Positions 18,562-26,892 of a stretch of DNA of 64,000 bases are shown one piece after another. The notes under the pieces were generated by a model, which worked only from the letters and a program-made list of their open reading frames with translations, was not told the DNA's origin and did not search any database. The stretch covers positions 1,178,001 through 1,242,000 of the forward strand of contig NZ_VFOX01000001.1 of NCBI RefSeq assembly GCF_006716345.1. The letters run 5' to 3'. The stretch's first letter is position 1; each line of letters opens with the position of its first letter. Source of the stretch: Microbacterium saperdae (GTDB lineage: Bacteria; Actinomycetota; Actinomycetes; Actinomycetales; Microbacteriaceae). A program made the position numbers and the translations under genes.

Positions 18562-18903
18562 ATGCTCCTGAACAGGCTCTGGAACGCCAGCATCCACACC
18601 CGCGTCTTCTTGCGCCGCTGGATGCCCACCAACATTCTCCTCGACCGGCTCCGCACCAGAACCGGACTGAAATGGGGTGTCCCCGCGATGCTCCTCGGTG
18701 TCGTCTACCTCCTCATCGCCGCCACCTGCACCGGCCTCATCGAGCAGGGATGGAGCAAATGGCTCCACCCCATGTTCTTCCTCGCTCTGTGGAACGGGCT
18801 GAAGTTCCTCTTCTTCGGTCCGTGGAGCCTCGTGCTGCTGGTTCGTGCGCGGGTGCGTGAGATGCGAGTGCACGGCAGCGCCGGGCACACCAAGCCCGTG
18901 TAG
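18562..18903 (+). CDS. Small membrane protein of the relaxase module
   Basis: A 113-residue protein with two hydrophobic segments ([22 protein letters not shown] and a segment ending [15 protein letters not shown]) and basic ends. The ATG at 18562 was chosen because GAGG sits eight bases upstream; an upstream ATG in the same frame is not membrane-protein-like. No function is recognised. A truncated homologous copy occurs at 34.9 kb, so the gene travels with mobile DNA. Its position directly after the relaxase suggests a transfer- or maintenance-related role. Confidence 0.6.
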   Translation: MLLNRLWNASIHTRVFLRRWMPTNILLDRLRTRTGLKWGVPAMLLGVVYLLIAATCTGLIEQGWSKWLHPMFFLALWNGLKFLFFGPWSLVLLVRARVREMRVHGSAGHTKPV

Positions 18904-18945
18904 TGCGGCAGTTTTCACCGCGGCTTTCTGTACCCGGCCACAGTT

Positions 18946-19512
18946 TTATGCGTCCGAACCCGAGTCGTAGAACGGGCGCACGCCATCCACCCAGTCAGGA
19001 GTTTCGATGCTCTCGGAGCGAGGGACTTCGGTTGGCCAGTTCTTGAGAAACCAATACTCGGCAGATTCAAGTGGCGCCCATAGAGGCCGGTCCTGGACGT
19101 GCCGCTGGTACCACTCTGCCCGCTGAGTGTAACGACTGGCAGTCGGCCTGGTCGTGAGCTTGGACCACGTCCAGTCAGTCAGCCCGGCGAAGTCGTACGG
19201 CAAATCCTTGAAAGGGCTGGGAGCATCAACACGCCTCGCACGATGCGTCTTCTCCCCGCGCACGAACATCAGCCCACCGACCACCTCGCCTGCAGTCGAC
19301 GCGAGCAGAGCGTCGTCTTGCTTCATGTTCTTCTGGATGTCCTTGGCAATGATGTATGCCTCGAAGAGGTCGTATGCAGCGTCGAGACCCCAGTTCGCGG
19401 CAACCGCCACAGCCTCGACATCACGAGAGTGGCGCAGCTCCTTCAACAAGCCCGCCGCCCACATGAGCGATCGCAGACGGATCCGGTACATCGCCTCAAG
19501 ATCCCCATCCAT
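18946..19512 (-). CDS. Hypothetical protein, unknown function
   Basis: A 188-residue, mostly helical and soluble protein with the ATG at 19512; the frame upstream of it is not protein-like. The first 100 residues are rich in Leu/Ala helices (MYRIRLRSLMWAAGLLKEL), and the C-terminal half is rich in Trp and Tyr. No family was recognised. It lies between the relaxase module and the integrase, on the opposite strand, as an accessory cargo gene. Confidence 0.45.
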   Translation of the reverse strand: MDGDLEAMYRIRLRSLMWAAGLLKELRHSRDVEAVAVAANWGLDAAYDLFEAYIIAKDIQKNMKQDDALLASTAGEVVGGLMFVRGEKTHRARRVDAPSPFKDLPYDFAGLTDWTWSKLTTRPTASRYTQRAEWYQRHVQDRPLWAPLESAEYWFLKNWPTEVPRSESIETPDWVDGVRPFYDSGSDA

Positions 19513-19679
19513 AAAAGAAACGTTACTGCGAGCACTTCGAGGACAACTCCGCTGAACCAGGGCTCCCTTACGCGAGGGGGCGTTTCTCACTCGCCAGACT
19601 GGACGGATGCACCAACAACTCCACAGCGACCACCACGCCGTCTCCTTCCGCATCAACTCCACAATGGAGGTGGCCATCC

Positions 19680-20861
19680 GTGGCTAGACCTCGCACCCCG
19701 ATCGGAACCTTCGGCATCATCAGCACTCGCCGCACAGACGGCGGACGTTACGTCGCCCGCACCCGGTACCGCGACTGGGATGGCAAAAGTCGACACGTCC
19801 AGGTCACCGGTGCGACCCGGCCCGCCGCAGAACGGTCGCTGAAGAAGAAACTCGTTGAACGTGACCTCTTCCACCCAGGCTTCTCCGGGATGAGCGCAGA
19901 CAGTTCCTTTCCTGCGCTTGTGTCTTATTGGCTCGAAGACATGGATCTCGAAGATCGTCTCTCGCCAACGACGAGGCTGCTGTACGAGCGCAACATGCGC
20001 ACCCTCGTTCTACCCTTCTTCAAGGACGTCACACTTCGGGAGATCGGGGTGGCCCGCTGCGACTACTTCCTCAAGCAGCTCGCGAAGCAGAGCTACAACC
20101 GCGCACGCCAAGCCCGAGTCGTCCTCCGCCTCGCGCTCGGCCTCGCCGTTCGGCACGAGATTCTTCCGCGCAACCCGATGGATCATGTCTCCCGTCTCCG
20201 ACGCCCCGCACGCATCCCTGACGTGTTCACCTGGGACGATCTCAAAGCCATCCGCGCAGGCATCAGCGCTTGGGAACAGCGCCCGATCAAGTCGGGTCCG
20301 AAACCGGACGGGCAACTCGGCCAGATCGTGGAAGTCATGCTCGGCACCTCAGCACGCATCGGCGAGCTCCTCGCGATACGCCTCGGAGACCTCGACCTCG
20401 AGCCCCCGATCCCGTCGCTACGGATCTCCGGAACGATCGTCAGCCGGAAGGAAGAACACACGCACCGGCAGGATCACCCCAAGACAGCCCGATCCGTCCG
20501 TCGCGTCGCCCTGCCCGGCTTCGCGCTCCGAGCGATCCAGGAGCGCCTCCGCAAGATTCGTTTCACCCACCCAGACGCGTTGCTGTTCTCCACCCGCATC
20601 GGGACACCACACACGACCAACAACATCCGCAGGCAGCTTCGCGACGTGATGGAGAAAGCCGGGGTTACTGACGTCACCCCGCACCGATTCCGCCGCACCG
20701 CAGCGACCGCGATCAACGAGATCGGGGGGCTACAGCTCGCCTCCGAGCTCCTCGGGCATAGCGACCCCTCGATCACTCGCGAGCACTACATCCGTCGCAA
20801 CGAGACCGTGAACCCGATCACCGCGGACTTCCTGGAGCAAGCGTTCGGAAGACCAGCGTGA
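19680..20861 (+). CDS. Phage/ICE-type tyrosine integrase
   Basis: A 393-residue integrase with an N-terminal AP2-like arm-binding domain (GRYVARTRYRDWDGKSRHVQ), a SAM-like core-binding domain and the catalytic domain. All catalytic residues are visible: Arg in TSARIGELL (about 226), HRFR (about 335), LLGHSD (about 360) and Tyr in TREHYIRR. GTG start with GGAGG nine bases upstream. Intact. It probably integrates and excises the element that carries the relaxase and restriction genes. The attachment sites were not found. Confidence 0.92.
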   Translation: MARPRTPIGTFGIISTRRTDGGRYVARTRYRDWDGKSRHVQVTGATRPAAERSLKKKLVERDLFHPGFSGMSADSSFPALVSYWLEDMDLEDRLSPTTRLLYERNMRTLVLPFFKDVTLREIGVARCDYFLKQLAKQSYNRARQARVVLRLALGLAVRHEILPRNPMDHVSRLRRPARIPDVFTWDDLKAIRAGISAWEQRPIKSGPKPDGQLGQIVEVMLGTSARIGELLAIRLGDLDLEPPIPSLRISGTIVSRKEEHTHRQDHPKTARSVRRVALPGFALRAIQERLRKIRFTHPDALLFSTRIGTPHTTNNIRRQLRDVMEKAGVTDVTPHRFRRTAATAINEIGGLQLASELLGHSDPSITREHYIRRNETVNPITADFLEQAFGRPA

Positions 20862-20886
20862 CGGCACGGCAGACCGCGGCCAGGGC

Positions 20887-20905
20887 GCGAGACGGCGTGT
20901 CTCGC
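20887..20905 (+). terminator. Probable terminator after the integrase
   Basis: GCGAGAC-GGCGT-GTCTCGC forms a 7-bp perfect stem 26 bases after the integrase stop. There is no T run, which is common in actinobacteria. Confidence 0.45.
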
Positions 20906-20965
20906 CACGCGACCTGGCGGTTTCGGTGGGGGAGAGCACGCCATGCTGGGTAGCATCCCCGTGTC

Positions 20966-20987
20966 TGTCGGGGGTGTACGACAGAAT
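20966..20987 (+). promoter_or_regulatory. PafBC/RecA-NDp-like damage promoter
   Basis: TGTCGGGG (20966-20973), an 8-base spacer and CAGAAT (20982-20987) match the mycobacterial RecA-independent DNA-damage promoter TGTCRGTG-N8-TANNNT in all but two defined positions. Transcription would begin near 20994, exactly at an ATG of the methyltransferase, giving a leaderless mRNA. The segment also forms a perfect inverted repeat TCTGTCG-8-CGACAGA (20964-20985). Confidence 0.45.
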
Positions 20988-20993
20988 GGAGGC

Positions 20994-22649
20994 ATGCTTG
21001 AAACCGCCGCACCTCCTGCCGACACGGCAGAACTACGCAAAGCTCGCGGCGCGTTCTTCACGCCCGATGCGATAACGCGCTATGTGACCGACTGGGCGAT
21101 CCGAAGCTCAACGGACACCGTCCTCGAACCCTCCGCTGGTGATGCGGCGTTCCTCGTCCAAGCAGTGCGCCGCCTCCACGAGCACGGCGCTGACACGCCC
21201 GCCGTCGACGGCGTGGAGATCCACGAGCACAGCGCCGCAGTCGCGCACCGTCGGGTTGAGGAAGCCGGGGGCAGCCCGAACATCACGGTGAGCGACTTCT
21301 TCCTCGTCGAACCAGAAGCCCGTTACTCCGTCGTGGTCGGCAATCCGCCCTACATCCGCTACCAGGACTTCACCGGCGAGTCTCGAACCAGATCACGCGC
21401 AGCAGCCCTGAAAGCCGGGGTCTCTCTGACCGCGCTGGCATCAAGCTGGGCCGCGTTCACGGTCCACTCCGCCCTCTTCCTGAAGGACGGCGGGCGGATG
21501 GGGCTCGTACTCCCCGCAGAACTTCTCAGCGTGAACTACGCGGCGGCTGTTCGACAGTTCCTCTTCGACCGATTCCGCAGCGTTGAACTCGTTCTGTTCG
21601 CCGAACAGGTTTTTCCCGAAGCGGAAGCCGATGTCGTGCTGCTCCTCGCAGACGGGTTTAACGAAGGTCCCACTGATCACGCGACGATCTACCAGGCTCA
21701 AGACGCCGATGCTCTCGCGTCTCTGAGTGGTTCGCTTACCTGGAAACCTACAGATCCATCAGCGAAGTGGACGGGACTGTTGGTAGACCCTGACGCGGTG
21801 GAGCCCCTTCGCACGCTCCGAGCAGAAGGCCATTTCACGAGCCTTGACACCTGGGGTGACACCACTCTTGGAATGGTCACTGGCAATAACCGGTACTTCG
21901 CACTCTCACCGGCACGAGTCAAAGAGCTCGGTATTCCTCGCAAAGACCTCGTGCGGCTCTCGCCGCCAGGCAGCTCCCATCTCAGAGGCCTTGAACTCTC
22001 CAGCAGCGCGATGATCAAGCTCGGGCAGCAAGGCAAATCTACCTGGCTGTTCCGCCCAGCCGACAGGCCGTCTCCAGCTGCCCAGGCATACATCGACACC
22101 GGACATCTCGCGGGTGTCGACGAAGCATACAAGTGCCGGGTGCGGAACCCGTGGTATCGAGTGCCGCTGCTGCCACCCGCCGACTTGCTGCTGACATGCA
22201 TGAACGCCGACACCCCGAGACTCACGACAAACACCGCAGGCGCGCACCACCTCAACTCCGTCCACGGTGTCTACCTCGACGAGCAAAACCGGGAGCTGGG
22301 GCGCGACCTCCTGCCTATCGCGAGCCTCAACTCGGTCACTCTTCTCAACGCCGAAATGGTGGGACGCGCGTATGGGGGAGGGATTCTCAAGCTCGAGCCA
22401 CGCGAGGCCGACGTCTGGGCCATGCCCTCACCCGCACACGTACAAGCTCGCGCCGAGCAACTGCGTCTCATCAAGCAGGACGTCACGAAGCTCCTCCAAC
22501 AAGGAGACCTCATCGCAGCAGTCAAACTCGTCGACGACGTCCTGCTCGTGGATCCCGAGCTCGTTACAGAATCCGAACTCGACCATGTGCGAGACGCCCA
22601 CGCCGCCTTGGCTGGCCGACGCCAAGCAAGGGGACGAAGTGGCCACTGA
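20994..22649 (+). CDS. N6-adenine DNA methyltransferase (Eco57I/XamI-like)
   Basis: About 551 residues. GAFFTPDAITRYV, motif I LEPSAGDAAFL (residues 44-54) and catalytic NPPY (117-120) mark an N6-adenine methyltransferase; the C-terminal half is probably the target-recognition region. The ATG at 20994 is preferred because a damage-type promoter ends just before it; an ATG at 20943 with a GGGGGAG ribosome site would add 17 residues. The next gene overlaps by 11 bases and is probably the matching endonuclease. Intact. Confidence 0.8.
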   Translation: MLETAAPPADTAELRKARGAFFTPDAITRYVTDWAIRSSTDTVLEPSAGDAAFLVQAVRRLHEHGADTPAVDGVEIHEHSAAVAHRRVEEAGGSPNITVSDFFLVEPEARYSVVVGNPPYIRYQDFTGESRTRSRAAALKAGVSLTALASSWAAFTVHSALFLKDGGRMGLVLPAELLSVNYAAAVRQFLFDRFRSVELVLFAEQVFPEAEADVVLLLADGFNEGPTDHATIYQAQDADALASLSGSLTWKPTDPSAKWTGLLVDPDAVEPLRTLRAEGHFTSLDTWGDTTLGMVTGNNRYFALSPARVKELGIPRKDLVRLSPPGSSHLRGLELSSSAMIKLGQQGKSTWLFRPADRPSPAAQAYIDTGHLAGVDEAYKCRVRNPWYRVPLLPPADLLLTCMNADTPRLTTNTAGAHHLNSVHGVYLDEQNRELGRDLLPIASLNSVTLLNAEMVGRAYGGGILKLEPREADVWAMPSPAHVQARAEQLRLIKQDVTKLLQQGDLIAAVKLVDDVLLVDPELVTESELDHVRDAHAALAGRRQARGRSGH

Positions 22650-23673
22650 ACCATCGACAAAGGCGAAAGCGTGGGCGATTTTTGATCGCATCGTCGCTGA
22701 TGCCGCCCCCAGCGGGGAGCACAGCAACCCTTGGGTCAAAGACGAGGGTGGAGCTCTCTCTTATGAGCCCGACTACGACACGCTCATCAAGCTTCTCGGA
22801 GTCCCGCTCTACCTGAAAGCCCCCACCACGACGGGCGTACCCGCTCTCGCGTTGGACGTCTGGCTTTCGTATGAGCTCCGTCGCTCCGGGTTCGATGCCG
22901 ATGCCGCTTGGCCGCGTCCTTCGGCACCGCGAATCTTGCCTGGCCCCATCGTGAGCCTGCTCAACAAGGTCACAGCCAAGGAACGCGATGCGCTCTGGAA
23001 GAGACTTCAGGCAAAGACACCACCCACCGGAGCAGCTGCCTCCTCGGCGAACATCCTTGGCAAGAACTATCTCAAGCAGGTCGACGTCGTCATGTCGAAC
23101 TGGGCAGCAGGACCAGAGCTCCTCATAAGCACAAAACGGATGGACTCCAGCTTCGGCAAGAACGCTGCCAACCGGGTCGAAGAATCATACGGCGATGCGA
23201 AGAACCTCCGTCTCCGCCACCCTCTCGCCGCACTCGGCTTCGTCTACGGGCTCCGATCAACCATCTTCGACGAGTCGCCCGACAAGGCGGAATGGCTCAT
23301 CGACCTGCTCCAGAAGCTTGGACGAGAAGATGACGCCTACCACGCGGTCTGCCTCATCGTCATTGAGTACGGCAGTCACCTCTCCGTTGAAGAATCGGAT
23401 GATGATCAGGGCGATGGCGAAGATCCACTCGCCGAGGCAGGTGTCGACGGCAGCGAAGACTCAGACGACGACATCGAAGAACATGTCGAGCAGTCGGATG
23501 TCGAGGTGGCACTATCAAGCCTTCCTCCGGTGCACCTTCCTTGGGGCAAGGTGCCGGTTGATTTACGACCCGACCGATTCATCGCTGAAATGGTCCGCCG
23601 AGTGATCGACGCAACTCCAGTGAACATGCACACAGAGGCCCGTTCCCGGCGTGCTCGAGCTTCACTCCGGTAA
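22639..23673 (+). CDS. Probable type II restriction endonuclease (XamI-like)
   Basis: A 344-residue protein starting at GTG 22639 with AAGGGGA upstream, overlapping the methyltransferase stop by 11 bases. The centre reads GPELLISTKRMDSSFGKN, a plausible PD-(D/E)xK-type active site (Glu, then Ser-Thr-Lys), followed by RHPLAALGFVYGLR, which I associate with the XamI restriction family. Residues about 255-290 are an acidic low-complexity stretch (ESDDDQGDGEDP). Partnership with the methyltransferase is supported by the overlap; the specificity is unknown. Confidence 0.6.
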   Translation: MATEPSTKAKAWAIFDRIVADAAPSGEHSNPWVKDEGGALSYEPDYDTLIKLLGVPLYLKAPTTTGVPALALDVWLSYELRRSGFDADAAWPRPSAPRILPGPIVSLLNKVTAKERDALWKRLQAKTPPTGAAASSANILGKNYLKQVDVVMSNWAAGPELLISTKRMDSSFGKNAANRVEESYGDAKNLRLRHPLAALGFVYGLRSTIFDESPDKAEWLIDLLQKLGREDDAYHAVCLIVIEYGSHLSVEESDDDQGDGEDPLAEAGVDGSEDSDDDIEEHVEQSDVEVALSSLPPVHLPWGKVPVDLRPDRFIAEMVRRVIDATPVNMHTEARSRRARASLR

Positions 23674-23760
23674 TAATCACGAATGTTGCGAGGATGACAC
23701 GGCAGTGCTGAAAGCTACTATGAGCCTTACTGGGTGCTTTTGTGCCCGAGCAGTGCCTTG

Positions 23761-23778
23761 TACATCGCTGTTGATGTA
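23761..23778. promoter_or_regulatory. TACATC-N6-GATGTA palindrome
   Basis: A perfect 6-bp inverted repeat lies 36 bases before the TTG start of the 23814 gene, in a 140-base AT-richer gap. It could be an operator for the following two-gene unit. No regulator is encoded next to it. Confidence 0.35.
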
Positions 23779-23813
23779 TATCCCCGCCGTGGGGCAAACC
23801 GATTGGAAGTGAA

Positions 23814-24689
23814 TTGGCTAGAAAACGTACCCAGATGAGAAGCGTCGCGGCTTACTCGATTCATGGTCGAGACGCGTCTGGAGTAATTGATTACCCAGAG
23901 TTCGTGAATGTGGTCGCAGATCTTGCTTCCGCGCGCGAGAGCCGCAAGGTCGTGCTCGGACAGGTTGTCGCAGTGACGCAGACCAGCCGCATCAGCGAGG
24001 ACGTCACGGCTCTGAGGTTCATCTCTGGCAGTGAAGATCAGGTGCCGGTCTTCTACAACGAACGGACTGGCTCCGAAGAGTCGGTCGAACGAGATGAAGG
24101 CGTATTTGCGGTCGCGGTCTGGGCGATTTTCAACACGACCTCGCGCCTCGTTGCGATTGAACGTAAACGGCCAGGCGTCTCCACCGCAATCATCGAACGA
24201 TACCTGCAGGCTCTTGGGCGAGATGCCGGTTATGACAGGCTGACGATCGACCTCAATCAAGTCACCTCCGAGGAGTTTGATAGGGCGGTTCAAGAACTCG
24301 AGACGGTCAAGAAGGTAACCGTTGCCGTTAACCAGCCCAACTTGGACTGGTCAGACGACAGCAACGAAATTCATAAATATGCTGAAGAATCCAGTGCAGC
24401 AAGTGCTCGCGTTGAACTTGTCGCACCAAGGGGTGAGGGCCTTTCAAAGAAGAAGGGTATTGTGCAGGACATTTTGGGTCTTGCTCGCAAGAAGATTTCC
24501 TCGCTGAAGAACGTCGTCGTTGTCGGCCAAGCTCCCGGTGAAGCCGGGAACAAGACGATCAACCTTGAGAGGTATGCAAGGAAGACCCAGGTTGAGGTTG
24601 AGCGAGGAGCTACCGCGTTCGAGGAGCTCGATGCGATCAGGGAGTCCTCTTTGGAAATGATCGCAGAAGACGAAGGTGCAACTGCGTAG
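23814..24689 (+). CDS. Unrecognised soluble protein, first gene of a candidate defence pair
   Basis: A 291-residue protein with no signal or membrane segment. TTG start (RKRTQMRS follows) with GGAAG just upstream; an ATG at 23835 is an alternative. FAVAVWAIFNTTSRLVAIERKRPG is a beta-rich core, followed by STAIIERYLQAL and VAVNQPNLDW. This order of blocks is faintly like DUF4747-type proteins, from memory and unverified. Codon use is less GC-rich than in neighbouring genes. It sits directly between a restriction-modification pair and a four-helix membrane protein, with 39 bases to the latter. Confidence 0.6.
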   Translation: MARKRTQMRSVAAYSIHGRDASGVIDYPEFVNVVADLASARESRKVVLGQVVAVTQTSRISEDVTALRFISGSEDQVPVFYNERTGSEESVERDEGVFAVAVWAIFNTTSRLVAIERKRPGVSTAIIERYLQALGRDAGYDRLTIDLNQVTSEEFDRAVQELETVKKVTVAVNQPNLDWSDDSNEIHKYAEESSAASARVELVAPRGEGLSKKKGIVQDILGLARKKISSLKNVVVVGQAPGEAGNKTINLERYARKTQVEVERGATAFEELDAIRESSLEMIAEDEGATA

Positions 24690-24728
24690 TCAATTCCGTT
24701 GCTCATCGCGCAACCAAGGAGGTGGGGC

Positions 24729-25367
24729 ATGGGAAAAAAGCGGACGCAAGGTTTCTGGAGTGGAGAAGTTTGGGGAAGGCGTAAACAACTCCTGAAGGAT
24801 CCCGCGCTCTGGGTCTCTTTGGTTCTCGCATGCGTTACAGGCCTTATAGCGCCATTTATTCCGCTCGGTGCACTGTATGTTCAGGACCTAGCGAATTATG
24901 CACTCCTCTATGCTGCGCTGAGTTTTGGAGCTGCGATCGCTGGGGCGGGTATCGCGTTGGGTGTTCCTGGTGATAAACGTGTTCGCAGGTGGTCAAATCT
25001 GAAGCCTCAAGGGTCCAGGTACTCCGCTTTTCAGAATTTGCTTTTCACCTTCGCCTGGTCGGCAATGATCCAGATCGGTCTGGTCTTAGTTTCTTTTCTG
25101 GCGATCGCGTTCGGGACGGGGTTCGCAGTAATCCCACTCGGAGTTGCGTTTTCTGACGCCTGGTTTCACTACTTCGTGGTTTATCTAGCGTTTTGGCTTT
25201 GGTGGTATGCATTGTTCGAGCTATCGGCCGTAGTGAGGATTTTCATGCAGGTTGCTGGCGCGATCGTAAAGGAGAATGTGTTGAACGTTGATGAGGGGGG
25301 CAAAGAAGAGTCGGCTACCGGCGGAGGGCCGGAAGCGAAGAAGTCTCTCATCTTGCCGCATGATTAG
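24729..25367 (+). CDS. Four-helix membrane protein, second gene of a candidate defence pair
   Basis: A 212-residue protein with an excellent AAGGAGGT five bases before the ATG. Four hydrophobic segments are clear (residues about 28-55, 60-82, 100-140 as a long hairpin-like block, and 145-170), with basic N- and acidic C-terminal tails. No family was recognised. A soluble protein paired with a four-helix membrane protein beside restriction genes resembles the layout of Kiwa (KwaA has four helices), although gene order and sequence differ. GC content is low for the window, suggesting separate acquisition. Confidence 0.6.
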   Translation: MGKKRTQGFWSGEVWGRRKQLLKDPALWVSLVLACVTGLIAPFIPLGALYVQDLANYALLYAALSFGAAIAGAGIALGVPGDKRVRRWSNLKPQGSRYSAFQNLLFTFAWSAMIQIGLVLVSFLAIAFGTGFAVIPLGVAFSDAWFHYFVVYLAFWLWWYALFELSAVVRIFMQVAGAIVKENVLNVDEGGKEESATGGGPEAKKSLILPHD

Positions 25368-25946
25368 TGTGAGATTCGGGACAGGCGATTGCTCGCGTCC
25401 AGGGTTCGCAGTCCCGACTGTCGCGACCCACGATCGCGGAGCACGCCTTCCCAGTGCGGAGACCTTCGGCGGTGTCTCCGTAAACCCCACGTAAACCCTG
25501 ACGAATCTGTCAATGGCTACCAAGAGCCGGGACCTGGCCGGGACCTGATGCATGCAAACCGTGCAATCCATGACGTGAAACTGGGCCGTTTGAGTAGCAG
25601 AGAAGCCCAGAAAATCAACGATCTGGGCTGAACCGTCTACCTGGGGGTTCAGCGGTCGTAGAGCAGGTTGTGTAGGGGCCCGTTCTGGATTTTTCACCTG
25701 GTGAGGTGCTGATTCTTGCTGTCCTAGGGGCTCGCAGTTTGAAGGAAAAGACGCGGCTTCCGGGACCGGATCGGGACCACGGGCACTCTGACGCACTTGA
25801 CCGCGAGTCACTCTTGTTCGCGCGACACGCTCTCGTCGTGGTTGGTCGCGTGGTGCTGCCGGGCCTAGGCGCTGTCAGGAGCGTGCAGCAATTCGGCCGG
25901 GGCTCCGACTCCTGAACTCTCATCTGTGTGGGTTCGGTCGCGCTGT
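25368..25946. other. Non-coding junction between mobile region and arsenic cluster
   Basis: About 580 bases with open frames on both strands but no protein-like translation. It includes GGGACCTGGCCGGGACCTG near 25531-25549 (short direct repeat) and tRNA-like fragments that do not fold as a tRNA. It may hold the right end of the integrated element; no attachment repeat was identified. Confidence 0.4.
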
Positions 25947-26453
25947 TCACGTGGTGCGCCGGCGTTCGATGAGCACGGTGTCTCGCCAGGTTCCGGCGAG
26001 TGGCCCGTAGGTCATGAGGACGATGCGTTCGCGGGTGCCGACGGTGCGGAATCCGTGCTGGTGGTGCAGGCGCAGGCTGGCGGTGTTCTCGGGGAACAGC
26101 GAGGACTGGATGGTCCAGATGCCTGCCTGGTCGGCGGCGTCGATGAACGCGGTCAGGAGCCGTCCGCCGACCCCGCGCCCACGAGCGGTATCGGCCACGT
26201 AGATGGAGTGCTCGACCACTCCACAGTATACGCGCCTGGCCGACACCAGAGAGGCGGCGGCCCACCCGATCACCGCGCCCGCGTCGTCGGCGGCGACCAG
26301 CCGTGGGACGGGAACCTTGCCAGTGTCGAACGCTTCCCGGCTGGGTGGTTCGGCTTCGAAGGTGGCGTGCCCGGTCGCGATGCCCTCGGCGTAGATGCGC
26401 TCCACATCGGGCCAGTCCGCCGGGATCATCGGGCGGATGACGATGTGGCTCAT
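25947..26453 (-). CDS. arsN1: GNAT N-acetyltransferase, ArsN1/phosphinothricin type
   Basis: A 168-residue acetyltransferase. VIRPMIPADWPDVERIYAEG at the start, EHSIYVADTARGRGVGGRLL (acetyl-CoA loop RGRGVG) and HQHGFRTVG are typical of the phosphinothricin-acetyltransferase group. ATGA overlap with the arsR stop puts it in the arsenic operon, where such enzymes (ArsN1) acetylate amino-acid-like arsenicals such as arsinothricin. Substrate is inferred from context. Confidence 0.8.
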   Translation of the reverse strand: MSHIVIRPMIPADWPDVERIYAEGIATGHATFEAEPPSREAFDTGKVPVPRLVAADDAGAVIGWAAASLVSARRVYCGVVEHSIYVADTARGRGVGGRLLTAFIDAADQAGIWTIQSSLFPENTASLRLHHQHGFRTVGTRERIVLMTYGPLAGTWRDTVLIERRRTT

Positions 26454-26800
26454 CGCGGCAGCAGGGTCCGGGCCGCGGTCTCCAGCGCGCCGCCTGTGAC
26501 GCGGTAGTAGGCCCACTTGCCGCGCTGCTCGCGAGTCGCCAGTCCCGCGTCGACGAGCTGCTTCATGTGATGCGACACGGTCGGTTGAGACAGCCCCACC
26601 GGGTCGGTGAGGTCACACACGCACAGCTCACCGTCGGTGCTGGCTGCGATCAGCGACAGCAGCCGCACCCTGGTCGGGTCGCCGAGCGCCTTGAACACCT
26701 TCGCGATCTGCTGCGCGTCGGCCTCGTCCAGCGCGCCGCCGGTCACGGTCGCGCAGCACGCGCCGGCGTCCTGGTCGAGCAGCGGGAGGATCGTGGTCAT
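26450..26800 (-). CDS. arsR: ArsR-family arsenic-responsive repressor
   Basis: A 116-residue winged-helix repressor. FKALGDPTRVRLLSLI and LSQPTVSHHMKQLVDAGL are standard; the CVC in GELCVCDL is the classical As(III)-binding CxC site and a Cys pair near the N-terminus (GACC) may add a ligand. Start at ATG 26800; ATG 26809 is three codons upstream. Divergent from the oxidoreductase-arsC unit, which it probably also controls from the shared intergenic region. Confidence 0.9.
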   Translation of the reverse strand: MTTILPLLDQDAGACCATVTGGALDEADAQQIAKVFKALGDPTRVRLLSLIAASTDGELCVCDLTDPVGLSQPTVSHHMKQLVDAGLATREQRGKWAYYRVTGGALETAARTLLPR

Positions 26801-26832
26801 GCATACCATCCTGCCAGACGTATTGACATGTG

Positions 26833-26864
26833 TCGATGCATCGAGCACGCTCAATACATCGATG
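26833..26864. promoter_or_regulatory. Probable ArsR operator between divergent ars units
   Basis: TCGATGCATCGA (26833-26844) is a perfect 12-bp palindrome and CATCGATG (26857-26864) a second, centred 22 bases apart in the 92-base gap between arsR and the divergent oxidoreductase gene. TTGACA at 26824-26829 could be a -35 element. Repression of both directions by ArsR is inferred. Confidence 0.5.
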
Positions 26865-26892
26865 GTCTTCAATGCGAGAGGTGGGTCAGGTA

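Noticed and set aside
5111..25413. 14-bp repeat CAGGGTTCGCAGTC at 5111-5124 and 25400-25413 as possible attachment sites
   Set aside because: Several 14-bp matches are expected by chance in 64 kb, neither copy is in a tRNA, and the positions do not fit the integrase.
25391..25440. tRNA 3' end-like sequence (AGGGTTCGCAGTCCC)
   Set aside because: The T-arm does not pair properly and no acceptor, D or anticodon arm could be found.
25221..25811. 196-codon minus-strand frame across the end of the membrane-protein gene
   Set aside because: No protein-like features, overlaps the 24729 gene antisense, and has no ribosome site.
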